Notes: generated by a model from the sequence alone, not told the origin. A DNA stretch of 64,000 nt from Leifsonia sp. AG29 (GCF_009765225.1 NZ_VMSF01000001.1:186001-250000), one strand, 5' to 3'. Positions 34,677 through 43,642 are shown, counted from the stretch's first letter. Translations and numbers: made by a program.

Positions 34677-36335
34677 ATGAACCGTCTCGGCCTCCGGTCC
34701 CCGGTGTCGCGGGCTCTGCCCGCGCGGCGCGTCCGTCATGGCCGGCTGGCGCTGGCGGCTCTCGCTGCCGGGGCGGCCACGTTCCTCCTGCTGCCCGGCG
34801 GCGGCAGCTACGCCCTGTGGAACGGCGCCAGCACCGCGAAAGCGGGAACGCTGACCGCCGCGACCGTCTCGGTCACCGAGACGATCGCCCAGCCGCTGAG
34901 CCCCGTGTTCAAGACGGGCAGCACGACCACCACCGGCGCCGTCGTGGTGACCAACACGAGCAACGTCGGCACCGCATTCCGGTCGAGCGTCGGTCTCGCG
35001 CCTGCCGGCTCGGCTCCGCTGTCGGCGGCGATCACTGCGAGCCTCTGGCCGGTCTCTTCTGCAGCGTCGTGCACGCCGAGCGCGGTGGTCCCTCCCGGCG
35101 CCTTCACCGGATCGCTCGCGGCGATGGCGGCGACGCCTTTGATCGCCGGCACGCTTGCCGCCGGCGCCACCTTCACGTTCTGCCTGCGTGAGTCGATGAA
35201 CGTCGCCTCGGCGACGGGGATCGCGAGCGGTTCGAGCGTCGGCCTCGCGCTCTCGGCGACCGTCACGGCCGGGCAGGTGTGGTCGAGCACGGCCACCGCG
35301 GCTGTCTCGCAGACCTTCGTCGACGACCTCGCCCCCTCGGCCCCGACGGGACTCATCGCGCGGACGACGGCGGCGACCCCGGTCGCTCTGACGTGGACGG
35401 CATCGATCGACAACGTCGGGGTGGCCGCGTACGACGTGTACCGCTCAGGAACCCCCGGACCGATCGGCTCGACGGCGGTCCCGACATTCACGGACAGTGG
35501 AGCGGCCGCGAACACCAGCTACACCTATACGGTCTACGCCCGCGATGCGGCCGGCCTCATCTCGGCGGGGTCGACTCTCTTCGTGGACAGGACGCCGCCG
35601 GGCCAGCCGTCCCTGACGCTGACGGGGAGCACCTCCACCTCTGCTTCGCTCTCGTTCAGCGCGACCGACAACGTCGGCGTCACCGCCTACACGGTGTACC
35701 GCGACGGCGTCGCGATCGCGACGGTCGCGGCTCCGGCGGCCTCGTACACGGACACGGCGCTCCCGATCGGCGCGCATCGCTACACGGTCACGGCGAACGA
35801 TGCCGCAGGCAACGTTTCAACTCCGTCGGCGGCGGTCACGGCGACCGGCTCGTACCGCTCGGGCTCCTGGTATCAGATCGTCAACGCGGCGAGCGGCCAG
35901 TGCGTCACCGCACCGACTCCCATCACGAACGGCGGCGCACTGACTCAGGCCGCGTGTGCGAGCCCCCTCAGCGACGCGCAGGCGTGGCTGGTCACGACGT
36001 CGGGCACCGGGGTCACGGTGACGGCGGCGCTGCCCCTCCCGACGAGCAGCCAGTACCTCTGGGCCGGATCGCGCACCGCCCCGGTGAGCGTCACCTCCAC
36101 GGGAGCGGCTTCGAACGGCTCGACCCTGTGGACCTTCACCCTCCAGTCGGACAGCACCTTCTCGCTCGGCAACACGATCACGGGCGACAGTGGGAACGGG
36201 AACGGCAACGGCTGGGGCAACGTGACCACCCTCTGCGCGACCGCGTCGGCGAGCGGAGGGGGCCAGCTCACGACCGCGACGTGCGCGGCCGGGACGGCGA
36301 CGCAATCCTTCACCCTGAGGCCGGTGACACCATGA
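34677..36335 (+). CDS. Second alternate-signal-peptide protein with two Fn3-like domains
   Basis: A 552-residue exported protein. The long basic N-terminus is followed by AAGAATFLLLPGGGSYALWN, the same alternate signal peptide as its neighbour. The mature part has a TasA-like domain (about residues 50-215), two fibronectin type III-like domains sharing DNVGVxAYxVYRxG and ARDAAGLIS/ANDAAGNVS, and a C-terminal beta-trefoil-like domain from about 390 (WYQIVNAASGQCVTAPTP). It is probably an adhesin or matrix component. GGAGGGAGGGG lies before the ATG. The stop codon overlaps the start of the signal peptidase gene (ATGA). Confidence 0.85.
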   Translation: MNRLGLRSPVSRALPARRVRHGRLALAALAAGAATFLLLPGGGSYALWNGASTAKAGTLTAATVSVTETIAQPLSPVFKTGSTTTTGAVVVTNTSNVGTAFRSSVGLAPAGSAPLSAAITASLWPVSSAASCTPSAVVPPGAFTGSLAAMAATPLIAGTLAAGATFTFCLRESMNVASATGIASGSSVGLALSATVTAGQVWSSTATAAVSQTFVDDLAPSAPTGLIARTTAATPVALTWTASIDNVGVAAYDVYRSGTPGPIGSTAVPTFTDSGAAANTSYTYTVYARDAAGLISAGSTLFVDRTPPGQPSLTLTGSTSTSASLSFSATDNVGVTAYTVYRDGVAIATVAAPAASYTDTALPIGAHRYTVTANDAAGNVSTPSAAVTATGSYRSGSWYQIVNAASGQCVTAPTPITNGGALTQAACASPLSDAQAWLVTTSGTGVTVTAALPLPTSSQYLWAGSRTAPVSVTSTGAASNGSTLWTFTLQSDSTFSLGNTITGDSGNGNGNGWGNVTTLCATASASGGGQLTTATCAAGTATQSFTLRPVTP

Positions 36336-36967
36336 GCGACGACACTGCCGGACAGCGCCCTGCCAGGTCCTTCCTGCACTACCTCGGCATCGGACTGAGC
36401 GCGGGGCTCCTCGGTCTCGTGCTCTTCGTCGCCGCCGTGGCGATCGTGATCCCCCGTGCGGCCGGCGCCACACCGGTCACCGTCCTGACCACCTCGATGG
36501 AGCCGACCCTCCCTCCCGGCACACTCATCGTGATCCGGCCGAAGCCCCTCTCCGACATCCACGTGGGCGACGTCATGACCTACCAGATCCGCTCGGGCGA
36601 CCCTGCCGTGATCTCGCACCGGGTCGTCGCGATCACGAGCTCGACGACGAACGGCCTCACCTTCACGACGAAGGGCGACAACAACGCGCGCGCCGACGCC
36701 CCCGTCGTGCCCGCGCAGGTTCGGGGCGTCGTCTGGTACAGCGTGCCGCTGATCGGCTACGTCAACAGCGCGCTCGACCCGAGCCAGCGCTCGTGGCTGC
36801 TCCCCGCGGCCGGCGTCCTCCTCCTGCTCTACGCGGGATGGGTGTTCGTTCGCGGAGCCGCGGCCTCGATTGCACGGCGCAGGAGGCGGTCCGAGGCGTC
36901 CGGCTCCGACGGCCGGACGGCCGCGGACGCCGCCGGCCTCAGCGGATCCGGAAGATCCGCCTCGTGA
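36332..36967 (+). CDS. SipW-type signal peptidase I
   Basis: A 211-residue membrane serine protease of the ER/SipW type. The nucleophile Ser lies in VLTTSMEPTLPPG; the general base is His in VISHRVVAI, where ordinary bacterial enzymes have Lys. TKGDNNARAD is the conserved GDN box. One N-terminal and one C-terminal helix anchor it. It presumably removes the alternate signal peptides of the two proteins encoded just upstream, all three genes forming one operon. The 3' end overlaps the convergent GntR gene by 29 bases. Confidence 0.9.
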   Translation: MSDDTAGQRPARSFLHYLGIGLSAGLLGLVLFVAAVAIVIPRAAGATPVTVLTTSMEPTLPPGTLIVIRPKPLSDIHVGDVMTYQIRSGDPAVISHRVVAITSSTTNGLTFTTKGDNNARADAPVVPAQVRGVVWYSVPLIGYVNSALDPSQRSWLLPAAGVLLLLYAGWVFVRGAAASIARRRRRSEASGSDGRTAADAAGLSGSGRSAS

Positions 36968-37583
36968 TGGCGACGGCTTCGCTGTCCTCTCCGGACCGGA
37001 GCGCCCTCGCGAGCTCGGCGTAGTCGCTGCCCAGAGCCTCCAAGTCGGCATCGAGCGCCCGGGAGGTCACGTTCACGTGGTAGCCCAGGGAGGGGCCCAC
37101 CTGCGCCACGAGCCCGACCGTCACCGGGTTGGGGCACAGCTCGAGCATCCGCCGGAAGTAGTTCTCGGCGGCTCCGGTGATCGCCGGGACGTCACCGGTC
37201 CGCTGCGCAGCAGTGACGTCGGCGGCCAGACCCGCCAGTGCCTCCCGATCGCTCTCGGAAAGGCCTCCGAGCGTCAGTACTGTGGCTCCGACGGCGAGCA
37301 CGCCGATCGTCTGGAGGTTCTCGAGCACCTCCTCCGCCCGTGGCGCGATGACCGCGGTGTGCGACTGCGGCGAGGTCTCGACCAGGCCCTCGAGGGTCAG
37401 CGTGTGCAGCGCCTGGCGGATCGGCGTGCCGGAGACCCCGAGCCAGCGCCGCAGCTCGCCCTCGTCGAGGCGCTCGCCGGGGAGGAGCACCCCGGTGAGG
37501 ATGGCGTCGCGCAGCTGCGCGTAGACGCGCTCGCGCACCAGCTCGCGGGGCGTCGGCTGCTCGAGTGCGGAGGGGACCGGCAT
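36939..37583 (-). CDS. GntR family transcriptional regulator (second of a pair)
   Basis: A 214-residue regulator. The winged helix-turn-helix includes LRDAILTGVLLPGERLDEGE and SGTPIRQALHTLTLEGLVE; the C-terminal all-helical domain of about 125 residues resembles a short FCD/VanR ligand-binding domain. It is a close paralogue of the gene just upstream, sharing MPVP at the start and the QTIGV helix opening the effector domain. Its start overlaps the stop of that gene (TGATG). Both probably sense an intermediate of the divergent permease/cyclase operon. Confidence 0.88.
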   Translation of the reverse strand: MPVPSALEQPTPRELVRERVYAQLRDAILTGVLLPGERLDEGELRRWLGVSGTPIRQALHTLTLEGLVETSPQSHTAVIAPRAEEVLENLQTIGVLAVGATVLTLGGLSESDREALAGLAADVTAAQRTGDVPAITGAAENYFRRMLELCPNPVTVGLVAQVGPSLGYHVNVTSRALDADLEALGSDYAELARALRSGEDSEAVAITRRIFRIR

Positions 37584-38257
37584 CAGGACGCGCCTCGTCT
37601 CGTCAGCTGCGGCATGTCGATCCGGAAGACCTGCCCCGCGGCCGCGGAGACGGTCTCCGCGTCGCCGGCGCCGAGAGCCTCCCGCAGCATCGAATAGGAG
37701 TCGACCGCCTCCTGCCACTGGATGCCCAGCGCGCGGTAGGCGACCCCGACGTAGTAGGCGCGGGCGGAGAGCGACCGCTGCGCCAGCCGGATCAGCGCGC
37801 GATTCGGGCAGAGCCGCATCAGATGCTCGTAGAACACCTGGGAGGCGCGGAGCGAGCCTTCGATCTCCTCAGTGCGCAGAGCGTCGATGAGCGCATCGAT
37901 CTCCGCGAGCAGGCCGTCGCGGTCGTCCTCCGAGAGGACGCCGATCGTCAGGTCGAAGACGCCGATCACGAACACGCCGATCGTCTGCAGGTGCAGCACG
38001 GCATCCTCCGGGCGGGGCTCGATCACCCGGGTGTACGACTGGGCCGCCGTCTCGACGAGCCCTTCGACGGTGAGAGCGTGGAGGGCCTGGCGGATCGGTG
38101 TCTTCGACATGCCCAGCCACGCCTGGAGCTCGCCGTCGTCGAGTCGCTCGCCGGGCAGGATCGTGCGCTCCAGGATCGCCGTCTTAAGCGCCTCGTAGGC
38201 GCGGTCGCGGGCGAGAACTCGCACCGGCTGCAGCTCCGGTGCCCCCGGGACGGGCAT
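37583..38257 (-). CDS. GntR family transcriptional regulator (first of a pair)
   Basis: A 224-residue regulator, paralogue of the next gene. It shows LKTAILERTILPGERLDDGE and SKTPIRQALHALTVEGLVE in the wing, then LQTIGVFVIGVFDLTIGVLS at the start of the effector domain. GGAGAGAAGGTGGAG precedes the ATG at 38257. The gene is divergent from the AraC-type regulator and from the permease operon. Two tandem GntR paralogues on one transcript suggest either a heterodimer or two related ligands. Confidence 0.88.
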   Translation of the reverse strand: MPVPGAPELQPVRVLARDRAYEALKTAILERTILPGERLDDGELQAWLGMSKTPIRQALHALTVEGLVETAAQSYTRVIEPRPEDAVLHLQTIGVFVIGVFDLTIGVLSEDDRDGLLAEIDALIDALRTEEIEGSLRASQVFYEHLMRLCPNRALIRLAQRSLSARAYYVGVAYRALGIQWQEAVDSYSMLREALGAGDAETVSAAAGQVFRIDMPQLTRRGAS

Positions 38258-38526
38258 CTCCACCTTCTCTCCGCCTGTGCTTCTGTTCCGATGGTAGCGG
38301 CCGGTCCGGGTGCCGGGAACTGGAGTCTGGATTAAAGTTCCAATCTCGGCGTATACTTCCGATCGAAGCGGAGCTTCTGTCAGTTTCATGGCACGGAGAC
38401 GCCGACCCCCCGCGGCGGCTCCGCCCGGTGCGCACCGATTCGGGCACCGGGCACCACGGGGGGTCCTGCGTTTCGGGTACGCAGGGCCCCCCGGTATCCC
38501 GCTCGCGCCGGCCCGAGGAGGCGGTG
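38258..38526. promoter_or_regulatory. Divergent regulatory region between GntR pair and AraC gene
   Basis: The most A/T-rich part is at 38330-38355. AAAGTTCCAATCTC (38334-38347) resembles AAAGGTTCCATTTC (39586-39599) in front of the permease gene, so both could be sites for one regulator. GATT-N8-AATC around it gives a small palindrome. Promoters for both directions should lie here. Confidence 0.45.
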
Positions 38527-39474
38527 ATGGGAACCCGGGCCTGCGAGGCAGCGTCCACGTACTTCGACGCCCGCTTCCGCTCGCGCGACCGCGATGAGAC
38601 GCAGCACTGGCTCTCGGGGCACTTCGGGCTGGTCGACGTCGGCAGCCGTTTCGCCGGTTACGCCGAGCATGTCGTGGGCGACGACAAGTTCCTCCTCGCC
38701 GACGCGACCATGTTCGGTCAGGCGCGCTGCGTCACCAGCACCGACGTCATCCTGATCTCCGCCGGGACGCCCGGGAGCGGCTGGGAGCTGGGGGAGGAGG
38801 CGGGCAGCTTCGCCGCCGAACCCGCGCTGTTCCAGCCGCATCGCGTCTCCCTCCATCGGATGGCGGATACCGAAGGCCGGGTCGTCGGCTTCCGGCCCGA
38901 GCAGCTCGCCCGCACGGCCCGTCAGCTGTACGGGCAGCCCGAGCTGGAGCTGAGCTTCGACGGGCCGCGGCCGATCAACGCCCGCCGCGCCGCGATGTGG
39001 CTCGCGGCACTCGAGGTCGCGCGGAATCGCCGCCGGGCGGGAGCGCTGGCCAACGACCTCGTGCGGGCGGAGACCTACCACCAGCTGGCGGTCGCGGCGC
39101 TGGAGACGTTCCGGCTGACCGGCGAGCGCCCCACGCCGAGACCCTCCGTGGAGCGGCGAGCCCGGGTATTCCGGGCGGCCGCACGGTTCCTGGACGATCA
39201 CGCCTCCCTGCCCATCACGATCGACGACGCGGCCGCTGCCGCGGGCGCGTCCGTGGGGGAGGTCGTGCTCGCGTTCCGTTCGCACGGCGACGGGCGGCTC
39301 GGCCCGGCCGCCTATCTCCGCCGGGCGCGGCTGATCGGCGCCGCCGACGAGCTGCGGAGCGCCGGGACCTCCGTCCGGGAGGTGGCCGAGCGCTGGGGCT
39401 TCTCGTGCGAGGAGTCGTTCCTCCGCGAGTACCGCCGGGAGTTCGGCGGCGACTTCGCCTCGTCGGAGGCGTGA
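38527..39474 (+). CDS. AraC family transcriptional regulator
   Basis: A 315-residue regulator. The N-terminal ~190 residues form an effector domain (ETQHWLSGHFGLVDV, VGDDKFLLADATMFGQARC). The C-terminal ~100 residues form the AraC DNA-binding domain with two helix-turn-helix motifs; ITIDDAAAAAGASVGEVVLAFR is the first and TSVREVAERWGFSCEESFLREYRREFG the second. It lies directly upstream of the permease operon in the same direction and is its likely activator. The ATG at 38527 has GAGGAGGCGG before it. Confidence 0.9.
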   Translation: MGTRACEAASTYFDARFRSRDRDETQHWLSGHFGLVDVGSRFAGYAEHVVGDDKFLLADATMFGQARCVTSTDVILISAGTPGSGWELGEEAGSFAAEPALFQPHRVSLHRMADTEGRVVGFRPEQLARTARQLYGQPELELSFDGPRPINARRAAMWLAALEVARNRRRAGALANDLVRAETYHQLAVAALETFRLTGERPTPRPSVERRARVFRAAARFLDDHASLPITIDDAAAAAGASVGEVVLAFRSHGDGRLGPAAYLRRARLIGAADELRSAGTSVREVAERWGFSCEESFLREYRREFGGDFASSEA

Positions 39475-39545
39475 GCCGAGTCGTCTCGGCTGCGTCGGTG
39501 GTCTCGGGGTCCTCGGGGCCTTTCGGAGCCTGCCTAGGCGGCCCG

Positions 39546-39599
39546 TTGACGTGCCGTGCTGCCGCGTTGTAGCCTCTCGTGCAACAAAGGTTCCATTTC
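39546..39599 (+). promoter_or_regulatory. Promoter and candidate operator of the permease operon
   Basis: TTGACG (39546-39551) and TGTAGC (39568-39573) are 16 bases apart and fit a sigma-A-type promoter. AAAGGTTCCATTTC (39586-39599) lies just downstream of the expected start and matches the site in the GntR/AraC divergent region, a position suited to repression. Confidence 0.5.
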
Positions 39600-39667
39600 A
39601 GACAACGCACTGGCCCCCCAGCCGCCCCTGCCCCCGGCCCCCACCCCTCCCGAGAAAGAGAACCCGC

Positions 39668-41254
39668 ATGTCCGACGACGACGTCGCTCCCGCTCTCAAC
39701 CGTCGCCCCAAGGTCACCGAGGTCGAAGCGCACGGGATCGACACGATCCCCGACGCCGACCGCACCTCCACCTGGCTGGATCTCGCCCGCATCCAGTTCG
39801 GCGGCGTCAACACCTTCGCCACGATCCTGCTCGGCACCTTCCCGATCGCGCTGGGGCTGTCGTTCTGGCAGGCCGTCCTCGCGAGCGTGCTCGGCGTCGC
39901 GGTCGGCATCGTCTTCCTCGCGCCGATGGGCCTGTTCGGCCCGAAGACGGGGACCAACAACGCGGTGTCCTCCGGCTCGCTGTTCGGTGTGCGCGGTCGC
40001 GTCGTCGGGTCGTTCCTGTCGCTGCTGACCGCGATCGCGTTCTACTCGATCTCCGTCTGGGTGTCCGGCGACGCGATCGTGGGCGCGCTCACCCGGCTGG
40101 CCGGGGTGCCCGACTCGGTCGGGCTCCGGATCGGCATCTACGCGCTGATCGGGCTCATCGTGATCATCGTCGTCGTGTACGGCTACCAGTTCATGCTGCT
40201 GGTCAACAAGGTCGCGGTGGTCGCCAACACGATCCTCATCCTCCTCGCCGTCGGCGCTTACGCCGGCGTCTTCAACGCGGGCTACGACCCCGGCCCCAAG
40301 GCCTTCGCGATCGGAGGGGCGTTCTGGCCGACCTTCATCGCCGCCGCTCTCATCGTCATGGCCAACCCGATCTCGTTCGGCGCCTTCCTGGGCGACTGGT
40401 CGCGCTACATCCCCCGCCCGACCACAGCGCGGAAGCTCTTCGCCGCCACGGTCATCGGCCAGGGCCTCGGGCTCATCCCGCTCCTGTTCGGCGTCGCCAC
40501 CGCCACGCTCGTCGTCGGCAAGTCCGACTACGTCGTGTCGCTGATCCAGGTGTCGCCGCTCTGGTACGCCCTGCTCCTCCTCGTCGTCGCCTTCATCGGC
40601 GGACTCTCGACCGGGACCACCTCGCTTTACGGCACGGGCCTCGACTTCTCGTCGGTCGTCCCGCGCTTCAGCCGGGTGCAAGCGACCATCTTCATCGGCA
40701 GCCTGGCGTTCGTGTTCATCCTCGTCGGCCGTCTGGTGTTCGACCTGCTCGGCACGGTCAACGCCTTCGTCGGGGCGATCGTCGTCACCACGACCCCGTG
40801 GATGGTCATCATGACGATCGGCTACATTGTGCGCCGCGGCTTCTACGACCCCTCCGACCTCCAGGTGTTCAACCGCGGCGAGACCGGCGGCCGCTACTGG
40901 TTCACCGCCGGGGTCAACTGGAGGGGCATGACGGCCTGGATCGCCGCTGCGGTCATCGGCCTCCTCTTCGCCAACTACCCGCCGATCATCGTCGGACCGT
41001 TCAGCAACCTGGCGGGCGGCATCGACCTCAGCCTCCTCTCGAGCGTTGTCGCCGCTGCCCTCATCTACATCGTGCTGCTCGTGGCCTTCCCTGAGCCGCG
41101 GTACGTCTTCGGTGCCGAGGGCCCCCGGGGAGTCCCCGCCCGCGACGGGGTGATCCCGGCCGTCCGCCTCGACGAGCGGTCCTCCGCAGCGCGCGCCCAC
41201 GCCGTGCGCCGCGCCAAGGCGGCCTCCATCGAGGCGCAGGAGTCGGGCGCGTGA
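39668..41254 (+). CDS. NCS1-type purine/cytosine permease
   Basis: A 528-residue transporter with about 12 membrane helices, of the nucleobase:cation symporter-1 family. LARIQFGGVNTFATILLGTFPIALGLSFWQA (helix 1), FGPKTGTNNAVSSGSLFGVRG and GAFLGDWSRYIP are typical NCS1 sequences. Members carry cytosine, purines, hydantoins, thiamine or allantoin; the substrate is not readable here. The following NTF2-like and cyclase genes overlap in one operon, pointing to uptake and hydrolysis of a small cyclic or amide compound. The N-terminus is set at the ATG at 39668, after GAGAAAGAGAA. Confidence 0.9.
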   Translation: MSDDDVAPALNRRPKVTEVEAHGIDTIPDADRTSTWLDLARIQFGGVNTFATILLGTFPIALGLSFWQAVLASVLGVAVGIVFLAPMGLFGPKTGTNNAVSSGSLFGVRGRVVGSFLSLLTAIAFYSISVWVSGDAIVGALTRLAGVPDSVGLRIGIYALIGLIVIIVVVYGYQFMLLVNKVAVVANTILILLAVGAYAGVFNAGYDPGPKAFAIGGAFWPTFIAAALIVMANPISFGAFLGDWSRYIPRPTTARKLFAATVIGQGLGLIPLLFGVATATLVVGKSDYVVSLIQVSPLWYALLLLVVAFIGGLSTGTTSLYGTGLDFSSVVPRFSRVQATIFIGSLAFVFILVGRLVFDLLGTVNAFVGAIVVTTTPWMVIMTIGYIVRRGFYDPSDLQVFNRGETGGRYWFTAGVNWRGMTAWIAAAVIGLLFANYPPIIVGPFSNLAGGIDLSLLSSVVAAALIYIVLLVAFPEPRYVFGAEGPRGVPARDGVIPAVRLDERSSAARAHAVRRAKAASIEAQESGA

Positions 41255-41643
41255 GCGAGCAGGAGGCGGTGCTCGCCGCGGTCGACCGGATCATCGACGA
41301 CTTCGGTCACCACCGGCGTGATGCGTACTTCGCCGGCTTCGCCGACGACGCGACCTTCGCTTTCCACACCTCGCCCGCCCGGCTCGAGTCGCGCGCCGAC
41401 TACGAGGCCGAGTGGGACAAGTGGGAACAGGACGGCTTCCGGGTGCTCGCCTGCCGGTCGACCGCGCGGCGGGTGCAGCTCCTCGGCGACGATGCGGCCG
41501 TCTTCACGCACGACGTCGAGACCGAGCTCGCCGACGGCGAGGGGCGGACCACCGTGACCGAGCGCGAGACGATCGTCATGCAGCGGCGCGACGGAGTCTG
41601 GCTGGCCGTGCACGAGCACCTCTCCCCCCGGGAGGCGGCGTGA
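41251..41643 (+). CDS. NTF2-like (SnoaL/DUF4440-type) protein
   Basis: A 130-residue cystatin-like fold protein. Features include ILAAVDRIIDDF-type helix 1 (AAVDRIIDDFGHHRRDAYFAG), DATFAFHTSPARLESRADYEAEWDKW and the ending GVWLAVHEHLSP. These small domains act as isomerases, hydrolases or binding proteins. In this operon it may catalyse a ring-opening or isomerisation step next to the cyclase. Its GTG overlaps the permease stop (GTGA), and its stop overlaps the cyclase start (GTGA). Confidence 0.85.
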   Translation: MSEQEAVLAAVDRIIDDFGHHRRDAYFAGFADDATFAFHTSPARLESRADYEAEWDKWEQDGFRVLACRSTARRVQLLGDDAAVFTHDVETELADGEGRTTVTERETIVMQRRDGVWLAVHEHLSPREAA

Positions 41644-42320
41644 GGGTCGTCGACCTCAGTCACCCGCTCAGCACGGGTATGCCCGTCTTCCCGGGCGACC
41701 CGGAGGTGCGGATAGCCACGGCGGTGTCCATCCCGGAGGCGGGCGCCAACGTCATGAGCCTCGAACTCGGCAGCCACTCGGGCACGCACGTCGATGCCCC
41801 GTCGCACTCCATCGAGGGAGGCGCGACGATCGACGAGATCGATCCCTCCCGCCTCATCGGGCCCCTCCGGGTGATCGACGTCGTCGGGCTGCCGCCGCGC
41901 ACGCGGATCTCGGCGGCGGACATCGCGGGACAGCTCGCCGAGGTCCGCCGGGGCGACATCGTGCTGTTCCGTACCGGATGGTCGCGGCACTTCGGCGAGG
42001 CCGCGTACCTGGACCATCCCTTCCTCGACGCCGGGGTGGCGGTCGCGCTGCTGTCGTCCGGAGTGACGGTGATGGGTGTGGATGCGCTGAACCCCGACGA
42101 GACGCCGGCCGAGGACATCGCGCCGGACCTGCCGTTCCATGCCGCCTTCCTCGGAGCAGGCGGGCTCATCATCGAGAACCTCACCCACCTCGACGAGCTC
42201 GGCGACGGCGGCCACCGCTTCATCGGCCTCCCCCTCGCCATCACGGGGGGCGACGGCTCACCCCTCCGGGCGATCGCCGTCGACGCGGGCGCATTCAGCA
42301 CTCCGGGCGCTGGATCCTAG
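41640..42320 (+). CDS. Cyclase family protein (kynurenine-formamidase-like metal hydrolase)
   Basis: A 226-residue metal-dependent hydrolase of the Cyclase/KynB family. VVDLSHPLSTGMPVFPGDP opens the protein, and the metal site H-x-G-T-H-x-D is intact as LGSHSGTHVDAPSH. GDIVLFRTGWS and VMGVDALNPDE are further family segments. Members hydrolyse N-formylkynurenine, isatin or cyclic amides. Co-transcription with an NCS1 permease suggests hydrolysis of an imported nucleobase-like or formamide compound. A GTG overlapping the previous stop is the start. Confidence 0.9.
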   Translation: MRVVDLSHPLSTGMPVFPGDPEVRIATAVSIPEAGANVMSLELGSHSGTHVDAPSHSIEGGATIDEIDPSRLIGPLRVIDVVGLPPRTRISAADIAGQLAEVRRGDIVLFRTGWSRHFGEAAYLDHPFLDAGVAVALLSSGVTVMGVDALNPDETPAEDIAPDLPFHAAFLGAGGLIIENLTHLDELGDGGHRFIGLPLAITGGDGSPLRAIAVDAGAFSTPGAGS

Positions 42321-42332
42321 AAGGAACGACTG

Positions 42333-42362
42333 TTGGAGTTGCTGAATCGGAGTGCCTAGCAT
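42333..42362 (+). promoter_or_regulatory. Promoter of the aldo/keto reductase gene
   Basis: TTGGAG (42333-42338) and TAGCAT (42357-42362) are separated by 18 bases, about 30 bases before the start codon at 42391. The leader is short. The gene could also be read through from the cyclase operon, which ends 12 bases upstream. Confidence 0.45.
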
Positions 42363-42390
42363 CGCTTCCGACCCCCGCAAGCGAAAGGCG

Positions 42391-43407
42391 ATGACAGTGC
42401 AGTTCAGACATCTGGGCAACTCCGGCTTCAAGATCTCCGAGATCACCTACGGCAACTGGCTGACCCACGGGTCGCAGGTCGAGAACGACACCGCGACCGC
42501 GTGCGTCCGCGCCGCGCTCGAAGCCGGCATCACGACCTTCGACACGGCCGATGTGTACGCGAACACCGTGGCGGAGTCGGTGCTGGGGGAGGCGCTGAAG
42601 GGCGAGCGGCGCCAGTCGCTCGAGATCTTCACCAAGGTGTTCGGGCCGACCGGTCCGAAGGGCCACAACGATGTCGGTCTCTCGCGCAAGCACATCCTCG
42701 AGTCGATCGACGGTTCGCTGTCGCGTCTCCAGACCGACTACGTCGACCTCTACCAGGCGCACCGCTTCGACTACTTCACCCCGCTGGAGGAGACGATGCA
42801 GGCGTTCGCCGACGTCGTCCGCCAGGGCAAGGCGCTCTACATCGGGGTCAGCGAGTGGACTGCCGAGCAGCTGCGCGCCGGCGCCGCCCTGGCGAAGGAG
42901 CTCGGCATCCAGCTGATCTCGAACCAGCCCGAGTATTCGGCGCTCTGGCGCGTGATCGAGGCGGAGGTGGTTCCGACCTCCCGGGAGCTCGGCATCTCGC
43001 AGATCGTCTGGTCGCCCGTGGCGCAGGGCGTGCTGAGCGGCAAGTACGCGCCCGGTGCGCCCCTCCCCGAGGGCAGCCGCGCCACCGACGAGCGCGGAGG
43101 CGCCCAGGCCGTGAAGCGCTGGCTCACCGACGACGTGCTCACCCGCGTCCAGGAGCTCCGGCCCATCGCGGACGAGCTCTCGCTGACCCCGGCGCAGCTG
43201 GCCGTGGCGTGGGTCCTGCAGAACGACAACGTCGCGACCGCCATCATCGGCGCCTCCCGCCCCGAGCAGGTCGTCGAGAACGTCAAGGCCTCGGGCGTGA
43301 CGATCCCGGCGGAGCTCCTGGCCCGCATCGACGACGTCCTCGGCTCCGCCGTGGAGCGCGACCCGTCGCACACGGCGGAGCGCTCGCCGAAGCACCGGGA
43401 GGCGTGA
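42391..43407 (+). CDS. Aldo/keto reductase (Kv-beta/YghZ-like)
   Basis: A 338-residue NADPH-dependent oxidoreductase. The catalytic tetrad is visible as Asp and Tyr in TTFDTADVYANT, Lys in EIFTKVFG and His in YQAHRFDY. GISQIVWSPVAQGVLSGKY and ATAIIGASRPEQVVENVKA are typical of the Kv-channel beta-like branch. The physiological substrate is unknown; such enzymes reduce reactive aldehydes or ketones. The ATG at 42391 has GCGAAAGGCG before it. A strong hairpin terminator follows. Confidence 0.92.
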   Translation: MTVQFRHLGNSGFKISEITYGNWLTHGSQVENDTATACVRAALEAGITTFDTADVYANTVAESVLGEALKGERRQSLEIFTKVFGPTGPKGHNDVGLSRKHILESIDGSLSRLQTDYVDLYQAHRFDYFTPLEETMQAFADVVRQGKALYIGVSEWTAEQLRAGAALAKELGIQLISNQPEYSALWRVIEAEVVPTSRELGISQIVWSPVAQGVLSGKYAPGAPLPEGSRATDERGGAQAVKRWLTDDVLTRVQELRPIADELSLTPAQLAVAWVLQNDNVATAIIGASRPEQVVENVKASGVTIPAELLARIDDVLGSAVERDPSHTAERSPKHREA

Positions 43408-43410
43408 GGG

Positions 43411-43456
43411 GCGGGGCGGGCGCGGCCGCGGTTCGGCCGCTCCGCGTCCGCCCCGC
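43411..43456 (+). terminator. Rho-independent-type hairpin after the aldo/keto reductase gene
   Basis: GCGGGGCGG (43411-43419) pairs perfectly with CCGCCCCGC (43448-43456), and an inner palindromic CGGCCG pair continues the stem. It starts four bases after the stop codon. No T-run follows. Confidence 0.65.
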
Positions 43457-43642
43457 CTTCGGGGCTCCGTGCCCCCGCACCCGCGCGTTAACCAAACGCG
43501 CCGAGCCGCGTCAACCACCCTTTCCAACCTCGCAGAGTGTCCGCACGAACGGTCCAGACGGGGTCCGTAACGTCGCTCGGGCCCGCGGTCCGAAGGGGCC
43601 GGCACACCGGCCGGCGCCAGCGCGGGACACGGAAAGGATCCC

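Noticed and set aside
39215-41200. 661-codon open frame on the minus strand, rich in Asp/Glu/Arg
   Set aside because: Antisense shadow of the NCS1 permease; the opposite strand has clear membrane helices and family motifs.
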